Program-made: the position numbers and the translations under genes
Origin: Proteiniphilum sp. UBA4977
GTDB lineage: Bacteria > Bacteroidota > Bacteroidia > Bacteroidales > Dysgonomonadaceae
Length of the DNA: 64,000 bases
Assembly (NCBI GenBank): GCA_002398565.1
Contig: DGZP01000125.1
Location: 23,152 to 87,151, forward strand
Reading direction: 5' to 3'
Part shown: positions 27,701 to 35,918 of the stretch, piece by piece
Numbering within the stretch: position 1 is the stretch's first letter
Layout of the letters: each line of letters begins with the position of its first letter
The notes under the pieces: generated by a model
What the model was told of the DNA's origin: nothing
The model's input: the letters and a program-made list of their open reading frames with translations, nothing else
Databases searched by the model: none

Positions 27701-28010
27701 CTCCAAAGGCAAGCATGATGCCATCGGGGCGTTCGCGTGCTATCACTTTCTCCACAAAGTAGGGCGTAACAGGCAAAAAGTATATTTTATCGGCCACATC
27801 CTCCGAGGTCTGTACCGTAGCTATATTCGGGTTGATCAGAATGGTCTCCGCCCCCTCTTCGCGAAGCGCTTTCAATGCCTGTGAACCGGAGTAGTCGAAT
27901 TCACCCGCTTCTCCTATCTTGAGTGCACCCGATCCCAATACAAGAACTTTATGGATCTCCCTCGCGCTGTGGATATTTTCTTTTTTTGGTGCCAGTATCT
28001 GATCTGTCAT
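24726..28010 (-). CDS. carB: carbamoyl-phosphate synthase large subunit (carA-proximal copy)
   Basis: The 1094-residue protein repeats the CarB layout: ATP-grasp half 1 from VLVLGSGALKIGEAGEFDY, half 2 from VIVLGSGAYRIGSSVEFDW, and an MGS-like C-terminal domain with FDLIINIPKNLTERELTNGY. It has about 20 extra residues at the N-terminus and a slightly longer middle section than the distal copy. It follows carA by only 4 bp, so it should be the main glutamine-dependent partner. Active-site blocks such as VEVNARLSRSSALASKATGY and VIECNLRASRSFPFVSKVLK are intact in both copies, so neither looks like a pseudogene. Confidence 0.92.
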   Translation of the reverse strand: MTDQILAPKKENIHSAREIHKVLVLGSGALKIGEAGEFDYSGSQALKALREEGAETILINPNIATVQTSEDVADKIYFLPVTPYFVEKVIARERPDGIMLAFGGQTALNCGVALYQSGVFERYNLQVLGTPVQAIMDTEDRDLFVKKLDQIGMKTIQSFAVSTMDDALQAADRLGYPIIVRAAYALGGLGSGFCNDEAELAVLAGKAFNYSGQLLIEKSLKGWKEIEYEVVRDRYDNCITVCNMENFDPLGIHTGESIVVAPSQTLTNSEYHKLRELAIQIVRHIGIVGECNVQYAFDPESEDYRVIEVNARLSRSSALASKATGYPLAFVAAKLGLGYGLFDLKNTVTKSTSAFFEPALDYIVVKIPRWDLGKFSGVSKEIGSSMKSVGEIMAIGRTFEEAIQKGLRMIGLGMHGFVENKELIIEDIEKALREPTDQRIFVISKAFRKGYTVDQIHELTKIDRWFLHKLHHIVLTAESLERWTPAAVDLENEKNDDFDGILKSAKQQGFSDFQIARAIWKEQADDVAAALIRKYRKNKGFLPVVKQIDTLAAEYPAQTNYLYLTYNGSENDVHYLGDHRSVIVLGSGAYRIGSSVEFDWCSVNALNTVRKEGYRSVMINYNPETVSTDYDMCDRLYFDELTYERVMDIFELENPHGVIVSVGGQIPNNLAVRLDNSGVNILGTSAGSIDNAEDRHKFSSMLDRLGIDQPRWKELTTLGDIHRFVDEVGFPLLVRPSYVLSGAAMNVCSNRSELERFLTLATEVSSKYPVVVSEFIEESKEIEMDAVAQNGELVVYAISEHVEFAGVHSGDATILFPAQKIYVQTARRIKQITRQIARALHITGPFNIQFLAKDNDIKVIECNLRASRSFPFVSKVLKINFIELATKVMLDISAEKPGKSAFELDYVGIKAPQFSFTRLQKADPVLGVDMASTGEVGAIGNHFDDALLTSMLAVGYRVPEKNIMISSGGTKSKVALLDACRLLYKNGYVLYATGGTQKFLKENGVDSTLVAWPDDENVTLKVNDMIAERKFDLIINIPKNLTERELTNGYRIRRGAIDYNIPLITNARLASAFIKAFCRITRDEIEIKHWGEYN

Positions 28011-28014
28011 ATTA

Positions 28015-29118
28015 TTACTCAGTTAAGATTCCTGAATCCTGTCTTGCTGTCACCAGCTTCACAAACTCCTCGAAGAAGAACCGCGTGTCGGTGGGTCCAC
28101 CGGTCGCCTCGGGGTGAAACTGCACCGAAAAGAAAGGTTTCGTTTTGTGTCTGATACCCTCGTTCGTGCCATCGTTCATATTGATAAACCAGGGTTCCCA
28201 TTCATCACCCAGAAGCGATTCATTCACGGCGTAGCCATGATTTTGTGAAGTAATGAAACAGGCATTGTCGCCCACCCTGCGCACGGGCTGATTGTGGCTG
28301 CGATGACCATATTTCAGCTTGTAGGTGTTGGCTCCGGCAGCCTTGGCCAGAAGTTGGTTTCCCATGCAAATACCAAAAACCGGTTTATCCTGTTGCATCG
28401 CCTTGCGGATATGCTCCACAGTGATTGCGCAGTAATCGGGGTTGCCCGGTCCGTTGGAGATAAAGAGTCCGTCGTAATCCATTCCGGTGAAATCATAATC
28501 CCAAGGTACCCTGATCAGATGTATCCGCTGTTTAATCAGTTCACGCACGATTTGCAATTTTGCTCCGCAATCGATCATCACCACCTTCTTCTCCCCGTAG
28601 CGGTATTCCACAGGTTCTTTACAACTCACTTTCGTCACCAGGTTTTCACTTTCCGGGTCATAAAAATCAATTTCATCCTCTTCTTCAAACACAATCTTAC
28701 CCAACATCGATCCTTTTTCCCGCAACACCTTTGTGAGCAGGCGGGTATCGATGCCGGAAACGCCGGGAACGTTGTGTTGCCTCAACCAGTCGCCCAGGCT
28801 TTGTTGTGCATTCCAGTGCGAATAATCATCGCAATAATCCTGCACGATTAACCCCGAGATATGAATTCGTCCGGACTCAAAAAAATCGGAAATTCCGTCT
28901 GTTTCGCTTTCTGCGGGAACTCCGTAATTTCCGATGATGGGATATGTGAGTGTTAGAATCTGTCCTTCGTAGGAGGGGTCTGTCAGACTTTCGGGATAAC
29001 CGACCATTGCTGTGCTAAAAACTACCTCCCCCGATGCTGCCTTTTCGGCTCCAAACGACTGTCCGTGAAAAACCGTCCCGTTTTCAAGGATCAACCGCAC
29101 CGGTTTGTATCTGTGCAT
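28015..29118 (-). CDS. carA: carbamoyl-phosphate synthase small subunit
   Basis: The 367-residue glutaminase subunit releases ammonia from glutamine for CarB. The N-terminal CarA domain (residues 1-170) has LENGTVFHGQSFG and GVSGIDTRLLTK. The class I amidotransferase domain carries the nucleophile Cys in GICMGNQ and the catalytic His in VQFHPEA. The usual GHQ after the nucleophile is GNQ here, as in animal CPS1, where the Cys itself is lost; the Cys is kept here. DYDFTGMDYDGLFISNGPGN is also very like the eukaryotic sequence. carA is the first gene of the carA-carB-carB unit. Confidence 0.93.
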   Translation of the reverse strand: MHRYKPVRLILENGTVFHGQSFGAEKAASGEVVFSTAMVGYPESLTDPSYEGQILTLTYPIIGNYGVPAESETDGISDFFESGRIHISGLIVQDYCDDYSHWNAQQSLGDWLRQHNVPGVSGIDTRLLTKVLREKGSMLGKIVFEEEDEIDFYDPESENLVTKVSCKEPVEYRYGEKKVVMIDCGAKLQIVRELIKQRIHLIRVPWDYDFTGMDYDGLFISNGPGNPDYCAITVEHIRKAMQQDKPVFGICMGNQLLAKAAGANTYKLKYGHRSHNQPVRRVGDNACFITSQNHGYAVNESLLGDEWEPWFINMNDGTNEGIRHKTKPFFSVQFHPEATGGPTDTRFFFEEFVKLVTARQDSGILTE

Positions 29119-29165
29119 AGGGCCATTGTTGTATTGATGAATTGATATCGTATGATATTAGGACA

Positions 29166-29173
29166 CAAAGATA
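29166..29173 (-). promoter_or_regulatory. -7 promoter element of the car operon
   Basis: On the minus strand TATCTTTG matches TAnnTTTG, giving a leader of about 40 nt before carA. There is no clear TTTG at -33. The remaining A/T-rich sequence up to 29345 holds no further gene. Confidence 0.5.
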
Positions 29174-29345
29174 GAAAAAAATATGAAAACCGACACGCTC
29201 ATCACACAAAAATCAGTGATATAATGATAAAAGGATTATTATCAATTATTTTTATATTTTTAACGAAACTAAATTGGTTTAATCTGTTTAAAAAGAGTAT
29301 ACTAAATATCTATGCGCTACGAAATATAAAATTCTATCACTATAT

Positions 29346-31574
29346 ATGAGTAAAATTGCTATTATCGGAAATTATCCTCCCCGTCAATGCGGTATTGCCA
29401 CGTTCACTAAGGATCTGAATGACGGTTTTAAAGAAATTGGCGTGTCAACCGCCGTGGTGGCTATGAATGACGGCCTGAACCGGTACGATTATTCTGACGA
29501 CGTAGTTTTTGAAATTGAACAAAATGTGTTGTCCTCCTACATCCATGCAGCTCAATTTCTAAATACCAATGCGTTTGATGCAGTGATTTTGCAGCATGAG
29601 TTTGGCATTTTCGGGGGTGATGACGGCATACACATCATTCAACTCTTAATGCGTTTGCGCATACCCGTTCTTACCACATTCCACACTGTAATTGACAATC
29701 CGACCAAAAACCAGCATAAGGTGGTGACCGAAATTGCACGTTTCTCCCGCAAGCTTGTCTCCATTTCCAAAAAGGGTATTGAACTGCTCTGCGATGTGTA
29801 TGGCTTGCCAAACGACAAATGCATCCACATTCATCATGGTGTTCATCAGATTGCACCCATAAACATCTCGGGACTCAGAAAAAAACTGGGTGTGGAAAAC
29901 AAAAAGGTTTTGCTCACTTTTGGCCTTCTCTCCCGGAACAAATCCATCGAAGTAGTTATCAATGCGTTGCCTGAAGTAGTAAAAAAGCATCCCGACACGG
30001 TGTATATTGTGTTGGGGGCAACACATCCTCACGTAATGAAACAGGAGGGTGAAGATTACCGGCTCAACCTCATCAGGCTGGTAAGTAAGCTGAAGCTGGA
30101 AAAAAATGTCATTTTCATCAATCGTTTTGTCTCCAATGAGGAACTTTTCAGTTTTCTGGCACTGTGCGACATTTATGTGATTCCTTATCTGGGAGAAAAA
30201 CAGATATCCTCCGGAACACTGATCTATACCATGGGTGCAACAAAACCAATTATCTCCACTCCTTTCTGGTATGCACAGGAAATGCTTGCCGATGATCGCG
30301 GTTTGTTATTCGATTTCATGAACTCATCACAACTGAGCGATCTGATCAATAATTTACTTGATGATGAGGAGAAATGTCGCACCATCTCCCAAAATGCTTT
30401 TGAACTGGCCAGGACATGTTACTGGCCACTCATCAGCAGGCAATATTATGAGCGGGTCGATTCCCTTATCGAAGAAGAGGGGGCAGAGAGTCTAACCAGT
30501 GTGGCAGAGGTGATCGAGCCCAATTTCATACTCCCTCCTCTCAGGCTGGACCACCTCAGGGGACTGACCGATTATACCGGTATCCTGCAACATGCCAAAT
30601 ACAATGTTCCTGACCGTAACCATGGTTACTGTACCGACGACAATACCCGTGCGCTGTTACTTTCTGTGATACTGGAAAATGAGGTGCAGGATATGGACGA
30701 GGTGAACCGGCTCTCCGGTATCTATCTCTCCTTTATTGATCATGCATATAATCCTGCAAACGGAAAATTCAGAAACTTCATGAACTATCAAAGAGAATGG
30801 CTCGATGAGGAGGGATCGGAAGATACAACAGGCAGAGCAGCCTGGGCTTTGGGATATACAGTCTCCAACAGCCACGTAGCCAATTTTCAGCATCACGCCA
30901 ATCACCTGTTTGAGAAGATGCTTCCCTCGCTGGACAATCTCACTCATCCCCGTGCACTGGCCTATGCTGTTATAGGATTGGTTTATTATGCCAAAACACA
31001 CGGGACATCGGAGGTAGTTGAAAAGGTGAAGTATTGTGCCGGAAAACTCCATGCTCGTTTTGAACATATCGCCGGTGAGTGGCAATGGTTTGATGAAAAA
31101 GTAAGTTATGCCAACAGTCGCATTCCCCAGGCAATGATCCAGGCAGGCATGTTTTTAAACAACGATACCTGGACTCAGCGGGGATTGAAGATTTTGAACT
31201 GGCTTATTACCCATCAGTTCCATCATGGAATCTTCTCCCCTGTGGGAAACATGGGGTGGTTCACCCCGCAAGGAAAGACACAGTTCGATCAACAGCCATT
31301 GGAGGCCAACGGAATGATTGATGCCTGCCTGCAAGCCGAAAAATTTATAAAAAATGGTTCATATGCCGATTATGCGTTGAAAGCCTTCTATTGGTTTACG
31401 GGCGATAACGACTGTGCGCGTCCCCTGTACGACTTCTCCACGGGCGGCTGCCGTGACGGTCTTCACAAAGATGGGGTAAACCTGAACCAGGGCGCGGAAT
31501 CAACAATCTCGTGGCTCCTCTCTTTTTTAAGCGTTTCATTTTATTTACGAAATAAAAACAATACACCCTCATGA
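29346..31574 (+). CDS. GT4 glycosyltransferase fused to a C-terminal alpha-helical barrel domain
   Basis: The 742-residue protein has two parts. Residues 1 to about 385 are a GT-B, family 4 glycosyltransferase: IGNYPPRQCGIATFTKDL at the start, HEFGIFGGDDG, LLTFGLLSRNKSIE, and the sugar-nucleotide site IPYLGEKQISSGTLIYTMGA. Residues about 400-740 (NHGYCTDDNTRALLL, EEGSEDTTGRAAWALGY, ANSRIPQAMIQAG, GAESTISWLLSFL) look like a six-hairpin alpha/alpha barrel. The stop overlaps the start of a GH130 gene (ATGA, 31571-31574), so the two are coupled. I infer synthesis and turnover of a short glycan, possibly mannoside-containing; donor and acceptor are unknown. Confidence 0.8.
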   Translation: MSKIAIIGNYPPRQCGIATFTKDLNDGFKEIGVSTAVVAMNDGLNRYDYSDDVVFEIEQNVLSSYIHAAQFLNTNAFDAVILQHEFGIFGGDDGIHIIQLLMRLRIPVLTTFHTVIDNPTKNQHKVVTEIARFSRKLVSISKKGIELLCDVYGLPNDKCIHIHHGVHQIAPINISGLRKKLGVENKKVLLTFGLLSRNKSIEVVINALPEVVKKHPDTVYIVLGATHPHVMKQEGEDYRLNLIRLVSKLKLEKNVIFINRFVSNEELFSFLALCDIYVIPYLGEKQISSGTLIYTMGATKPIISTPFWYAQEMLADDRGLLFDFMNSSQLSDLINNLLDDEEKCRTISQNAFELARTCYWPLISRQYYERVDSLIEEEGAESLTSVAEVIEPNFILPPLRLDHLRGLTDYTGILQHAKYNVPDRNHGYCTDDNTRALLLSVILENEVQDMDEVNRLSGIYLSFIDHAYNPANGKFRNFMNYQREWLDEEGSEDTTGRAAWALGYTVSNSHVANFQHHANHLFEKMLPSLDNLTHPRALAYAVIGLVYYAKTHGTSEVVEKVKYCAGKLHARFEHIAGEWQWFDEKVSYANSRIPQAMIQAGMFLNNDTWTQRGLKILNWLITHQFHHGIFSPVGNMGWFTPQGKTQFDQQPLEANGMIDACLQAEKFIKNGSYADYALKAFYWFTGDNDCARPLYDFSTGGCRDGLHKDGVNLNQGAESTISWLLSFLSVSFYLRNKNNTPS

Positions 31575-33016
31575 TAGAAATGCGAAGACATTCCATCCAT
31601 ATTACGCCCTCCTCAAGACGTACGCTGGTACGCCCCTTTGTCCCGGCAAGCAAATATCAGGTAGAGCATATTCTGTTCCGGGCTTTTGCCATCCCCAAAA
31701 AGGAGAGAAAGCAAATTCTTCAGAACGCATGTGAACGGATTGAGGTATCATCGGAAGTAATCCAGCGTATTTTCCTCCGACATTTCAGTCACATTGAACA
31801 CCGGATTCCTTCCAACATAGAGCTCTCCAAGGATGACAAACGATTCATTGGCGCTTTCTTTACTCAGCAGTATGCGCTTGAATCCACGGCTCTGTTCAAT
31901 CCTTCTATCGTCCCCCATCCCGTACAGGATAAGGAAGGCGTTCTCCGTTTTATCATCAGCCTGCGGGCTGTGGGTGAAGGGCATATATCCTCCATTACCT
32001 TCATGGAGGGAGAGATTGATGCAGACCTCAATATATCGGTAGCGGAGAACTCTCCTATAGTGTATGAACCGGAGCGGTTTGAACATCATTATGAAAAGGA
32101 GCTGATGATAAAAAAATCCCATGAGCTGGGCATCCTCACAAATCTCAACAGGAAATTATTTGATAATATGCCCGATGAGTTCTCCTACGAGGAACTTACC
32201 AAAGCAATAAACCGTACTTTCAAGGAAAACACCACCGTGAGCACCGAAGAGCTGGAGGTATCCATGAACAATATTCGTTCACTGGCCCTCTCAAACTTTT
32301 CACTTGATTTCACGACCAATGATCTTACCGAACGGGCTATCTACCCCGCTTCTCCATCACAGAGCAACGGATTGGAAGATGCCCGTTTTGTGCGGTTTGT
32401 ACATGACGACCAGCATGTAGTTTACTATGCTACCTTCACTGCCTATAATGGGAAGACCATCATGCCCGAGTTCCTTGAGACGTCCGATTTTAAATCCTTC
32501 AAGATATCCACACTGAATGGTCCCGGTGCCAGTAACAAGGGTATGGCACTTTTTCCGCGTAAAATCAACGGGAACTACATGATGCTCGGGCGCCAGGACA
32601 ATGAATCGCTTTATATTATGAAATCAGACAACCTCTATTTCTGGCATGAATACCAACCACTGTTAAAACCCACCTATGACTGGGAATTGATCCAGATAGG
32701 AAACTGCGGTTCCCCAATTGAGATTGATGAGGGATGGCTGGTGATAACACATGGTGTGGGACCAGTACGTACCTACTCCCTGGGTGTTGTCTTGCTCGAC
32801 AAGGAGAATCCCCTGCAGGTAATAGGACGTTTGAAAAAACCTTTGCTCACTCCATCAAAAGAGGAGAGATCCGGTTATGTACCCAACGTAATTTACACTT
32901 GCGGGGCCATGGTAGTAAATCGCACACTGGTATTACCTTACGCCATTGGCGATGTAGTCACCACCTTCGCCACGATCAGGTTAGATGATCTGTTGCATGA
33001 AATGAAACATGGATGA
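31571..33016 (+). CDS. GH130-family glycosidase/phosphorylase
   Basis: The 481-residue protein belongs to glycoside hydrolase family 130, five-bladed beta-propellers that act on beta-mannosides either by phosphorolysis or hydrolysis. Visible family features are NGLEDARFVRF (with the conserved Asp), GPGASNKGMALFPRKING, GRQDNESLYI, and GNCGSPIEIDEGWLVITHGVG. A long N-terminal region of about 180 residues, partly helical, precedes the propeller. No signal peptide is seen, so it should be cytoplasmic. Whether it is a phosphorylase depends on phosphate-binding residues that I could not place with certainty. Start: ATG 31571 overlapping the GT4 stop; ATG 31580 is an alternative. Confidence 0.85.
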   Translation: MIEMRRHSIHITPSSRRTLVRPFVPASKYQVEHILFRAFAIPKKERKQILQNACERIEVSSEVIQRIFLRHFSHIEHRIPSNIELSKDDKRFIGAFFTQQYALESTALFNPSIVPHPVQDKEGVLRFIISLRAVGEGHISSITFMEGEIDADLNISVAENSPIVYEPERFEHHYEKELMIKKSHELGILTNLNRKLFDNMPDEFSYEELTKAINRTFKENTTVSTEELEVSMNNIRSLALSNFSLDFTTNDLTERAIYPASPSQSNGLEDARFVRFVHDDQHVVYYATFTAYNGKTIMPEFLETSDFKSFKISTLNGPGASNKGMALFPRKINGNYMMLGRQDNESLYIMKSDNLYFWHEYQPLLKPTYDWELIQIGNCGSPIEIDEGWLVITHGVGPVRTYSLGVVLLDKENPLQVIGRLKKPLLTPSKEERSGYVPNVIYTCGAMVVNRTLVLPYAIGDVVTTFATIRLDDLLHEMKHG

Positions 33017-33079
33017 ATGGAAATAACGCAAAAGTTTTTAACTTTGGCGGGACAAACAATTAAGAAAGGATGATTAAAT

Positions 33080-33781
33080 ATGAAAAACCGTATTATTGAA
33101 GCGGCTATCATAGCCGCAAGCTTGGTAGTGACAGGTATCATACTGAGCGCTGCCTTCAACAATTTCACAGATCGTGATCGCCTGGTAACCGTAAAGGGAC
33201 TTGCCGAGATGGAGGTGCCTGCCGATAAGGTAATCTGGCCACTGATGTATAAAGATATCGGAAATGATTTGACTACGCTTTACACCAACATTCAGAGTAA
33301 AAACAGAACCATCATCGATTTTTTACAATCAAATGGTATCACCCGTGAGGAAATTAGTGTAGCACCTCCCGAGATCATTGATATGGAGGCAGAACGATAC
33401 GTGAATCAGGCCATTCAATACCGCTACAATGCCACCTCTGTCATTACCGTTACCTCCTCCGAAGTGGACAAAATACGTAAACTTATTTCGGAACAGACAG
33501 AATTGCTGAAACAGGGAGTAGCCATTACAGGGGGCGACTATCGTTACAATACGCTCTATGAATTCACCGGTTTAAACAATATCAAGCCGGGAATGATTGA
33601 AGATGCAACCAGGAATGCCAGGGAGGCGGCTGAAAAATTTGCCATGGACTCGGGTAGTAAACTGGGTAAAATACGCAATGCGTCGCAGGGACAGTTTACC
33701 ATTACCGACAGGGATGCAAACACCCCATACATTAAAAACGTACGGGTAGTGACCACGGTGAATTATTACCTCAAAAACTAA
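33080..33781 (+). CDS. SIMPL (DUF541) domain protein
   Basis: The 233-residue protein has one N-terminal membrane helix (about 7-26) and an outside domain of the SIMPL/DUF541 family: LVTVKGLAEMEVPADKVIW at the start, ISVAPPEIIDMEAERY in the middle, and ARNAREAAEKFAMDSGSKLG followed by the C-terminal strand VRVVTTVNYYLKN. Members lie in the periplasm and have been linked to stress tolerance, without a defined activity. An AAGAAAGG tract about 10 bases upstream may act as a ribosome binding site. It follows GH130 by 63 bp and may be co-transcribed. Confidence 0.83.
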   Translation: MKNRIIEAAIIAASLVVTGIILSAAFNNFTDRDRLVTVKGLAEMEVPADKVIWPLMYKDIGNDLTTLYTNIQSKNRTIIDFLQSNGITREEISVAPPEIIDMEAERYVNQAIQYRYNATSVITVTSSEVDKIRKLISEQTELLKQGVAITGGDYRYNTLYEFTGLNNIKPGMIEDATRNAREAAEKFAMDSGSKLGKIRNASQGQFTITDRDANTPYIKNVRVVTTVNYYLKN

Positions 33782-33830
33782 ACGGACCGCTATCGCGAAG
33801 AGAAGACGGACAGCATGCCAAGTTTCCCTC

Positions 33831-34523
33831 TCAAAGAGAGAAGCGCTTGCCCGTCTTCATAAATAACTCATACTTCCCCGGATTGAACGAATAGAAAAAA
33901 GCTCCCCGTTTGGAGTTCTCCTTGTCTTTCATTTCAAGCCTGTCAAGGATATTCATTGAGGCCAGCTTTTTTCTGAAATTTCGCTTGTCGAGTGGCATCT
34001 GGTATATTGTCTCATAAAGGTCCTGCAGCGAGGGGAGTGTAAACTTTCCATCGAAAAATTTAAAAATCAGCGGCTCCTTTGATACTTTATATTGTAACAG
34101 CATGAGTGCATCACTTACCATCCGGTTGTGGTCGAAAACCAATTCGGGTAACTCATTGATATTGATCCAGCGGGCATCAAAATTTTGGGCAGGCGAGGTA
34201 TTGAACTTTTCCATCTGCACCAATGCATAAAAGGCCACAGAAACAACTCTGCCGCCGCTATCCCGGTTTATCTCACCGTAGGCACCTACCTGCTCCATGT
34301 AAATACCTTTCTGTTGTGTGTAGCGATAAAGCACTTTCTCAGCAGCCTGATCGAGGCTTTCATTTTCTTCCATAAACCCTCCCATAAGGGACCATTCATT
34401 TTTCTTCGGTTCCACCGGACGACGTGTAAGCAACACGTGCAGTTCTTTTTCACGAAATCCGAAAATGATACAATCTACCGCGATTAAAAAATGAACATTA
34501 TTTTGATAATAACTGGCAGACAT
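33831..34523 (-). CDS. Nudix-domain transcriptional regulator of galactose genes (NrtR/AraR-like)
   Basis: The 230-residue protein has an N-terminal Nudix fold (about 8-150) and a C-terminal winged-helix segment (about 160-225, SLQDLYETIYQMPLDKRNFRKK). The Nudix box starts normally (G49-x5-E55) but the catalytic REUXEE part reads KVLYRY (63-68) and the final Gly is replaced by Gln70, so hydrolysis should be lost. This combination is known from NrtR-type regulators and the Bacteroides arabinose regulator AraR, where the Nudix domain binds an effector. Being next to galK, a sugar transporter and galM, it probably senses a galactose-related metabolite. Confidence 0.8.
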   Translation of the reverse strand: MSASYYQNNVHFLIAVDCIIFGFREKELHVLLTRRPVEPKKNEWSLMGGFMEENESLDQAAEKVLYRYTQQKGIYMEQVGAYGEINRDSGGRVVSVAFYALVQMEKFNTSPAQNFDARWININELPELVFDHNRMVSDALMLLQYKVSKEPLIFKFFDGKFTLPSLQDLYETIYQMPLDKRNFRKKLASMNILDRLEMKDKENSKRGAFFYSFNPGKYELFMKTGKRFSL

Positions 34524-34588
34524 GGCTATAGAAGGTATTAAAATAAAGATATGCTATTTAATGGTAAAAGAAGAGAGAGGGAAAGAAG

Positions 34589-34619
34589 GAAGCAAGCATC
34601 ATACGATGTCCTGCTTCCA
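34589..34619. repeat. hairpin between galK and the Nudix regulator
   Basis: GGAAGCA (34589-34595) pairs with TGCTTCC (34613-34619), and an inner CATC/GATG pair shortens the loop. On the minus strand it is followed by a T/C-rich but not pure T tract. It may be a weak terminator or an intercistronic hairpin limiting expression of the regulator. Confidence 0.45.
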
Positions 34620-34643
34620 ACCTGTTGTCATGTGACAGTAGTA

Positions 34644-35792
34644 TCAGAGTTTGCGTGCTCCGTCGCTAATGACCACGTCGTACACTTTTGGTTCATGGCC
34701 GTATTTGGCGCTGAACTGAGCCTTGGCATCCTGGATAAAAGAGTCGTAAAGCGCATCCTTCACCAGATTGATGGTACACCCGCCAAAGCCTCCTCCCATC
34801 ACGCGAGAACCGGTTACACCGTGGGCACGGGCCACATCGTTGAGGAAGTCCAGTTCTTCGCAACTCACTTCGTAGAGTTTACTCATGCCGTGGTGTGTTT
34901 CATACATCTTCTCTCCCACCGTTTCGTAATCTCCACGTTCCAAAGCATCACTCACGTCTCTTACCCGTTGAGTTTCCTCAATGACGTATTTCGCGCGCAT
35001 GTAATCCTCTTCGGATATCTCGCCCCTCACTTCATCGAGCATCCCCAACGTGGCATCACGCAGGAATTTCACTTCGGGATGACGCTTGGCTATGGTACGT
35101 GCAGCATGTTCACATGATTCGCGACGTTTATTGTAGGCCGAGGAAGCCAGTTCATGCTTCACCACCGTATCAAGTAACACCAGCTTGTACCCTTTGGGAT
35201 CGAATGGGAAATAGGCATATTCCATCGACTTGGTGTCAAGACGAATCAGATGGCCCTTTTTACCAAATATGGATGCAAACTGATCCATGATACCGCATTT
35301 TACACCCACGTAGTTGTGCTCTGTACTCTGTCCGATACGGGCCAGTTCGAACTTGTCTATGCCCTGATTCAGCATGTCGTTTAGTGCGTATGCGAAAGTG
35401 CTTTCGAGCGCCGCTGAAGAAGACATTCCCGCCCCCAGTGGCACATCGCCCGTAAAGACAGTATCGAATCCTTTCACGGTACCGCCTCTTTTGATGATTT
35501 CTCGGCAAACACCGAATATATATTTGGCCCACCCTTCTTTCGGAAGGTCTTCTTCATTAAGTCCGAACTCGGAGCTTTCATCCAGATCAATCGCGTAGGC
35601 CCTCACTTTGCCGGTCCCATTGAATCGGATCGCCGCTGTCATTCCCTTGTCGATCGCACCGGGAAATACAAAGCTGCCATTATAGTCGGTGTGCTCCCCG
35701 ATGAGGTTTATACGCCCCGGGGAGGTGTAAATATCGGGTGTGTGACTCCCGTAAATTTTTTGAAAAATTTCAGTTATTCTTTCTGTAGTCAT
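34644..35792 (-). CDS. galK: galactokinase
   Basis: The 382-residue GHMP kinase phosphorylates galactose to galactose 1-phosphate in the Leloir pathway. The galactokinase signature GRINLIGEHTDYNGSFVFPG is near the start (about 26-45), the ATP-binding loop is PLGAGMSSSAALE (about 114-126), and the third motif is GSRVMGGGFGGCTINLV near the C-terminus. The length is normal. The start codon lies only 10 bases after the T run of a terminator-like hairpin, so transcription reaching galK from the transporter gene may be attenuated. Confidence 0.94.
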   Translation of the reverse strand: MTTERITEIFQKIYGSHTPDIYTSPGRINLIGEHTDYNGSFVFPGAIDKGMTAAIRFNGTGKVRAYAIDLDESSEFGLNEEDLPKEGWAKYIFGVCREIIKRGGTVKGFDTVFTGDVPLGAGMSSSAALESTFAYALNDMLNQGIDKFELARIGQSTEHNYVGVKCGIMDQFASIFGKKGHLIRLDTKSMEYAYFPFDPKGYKLVLLDTVVKHELASSAYNKRRESCEHAARTIAKRHPEVKFLRDATLGMLDEVRGEISEEDYMRAKYVIEETQRVRDVSDALERGDYETVGEKMYETHHGMSKLYEVSCEELDFLNDVARAHGVTGSRVMGGGFGGCTINLVKDALYDSFIQDAKAQFSAKYGHEPKVYDVVISDGARKL

Positions 35793-35802
35793 GTTATAAG
35801 CT

Positions 35803-35825
35803 ATAAAAAAGCCTGCCTTTCAGGC
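35803..35825 (-). terminator. terminator-like hairpin directly before galK
   Basis: On the minus strand GCCTG-AAAGG-CAGGC (35825-35811) is followed by TTTTTT (35810-35805). The structure is a small intrinsic terminator after the transporter gene, but it ends only about 10 nt before the galK ATG, leaving no room for a separate promoter. It may set the transporter-to-galK ratio or be a regulated attenuator. Confidence 0.65.
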
Positions 35826-35918
35826 TCAATGCCGGAAATAGTCCGTTCTTTTTCATACTGGGTTTATTTCCTACACTTAACGATTCAGACAGACTTAAAT
35901 GTTACTATTCAAATAAGT

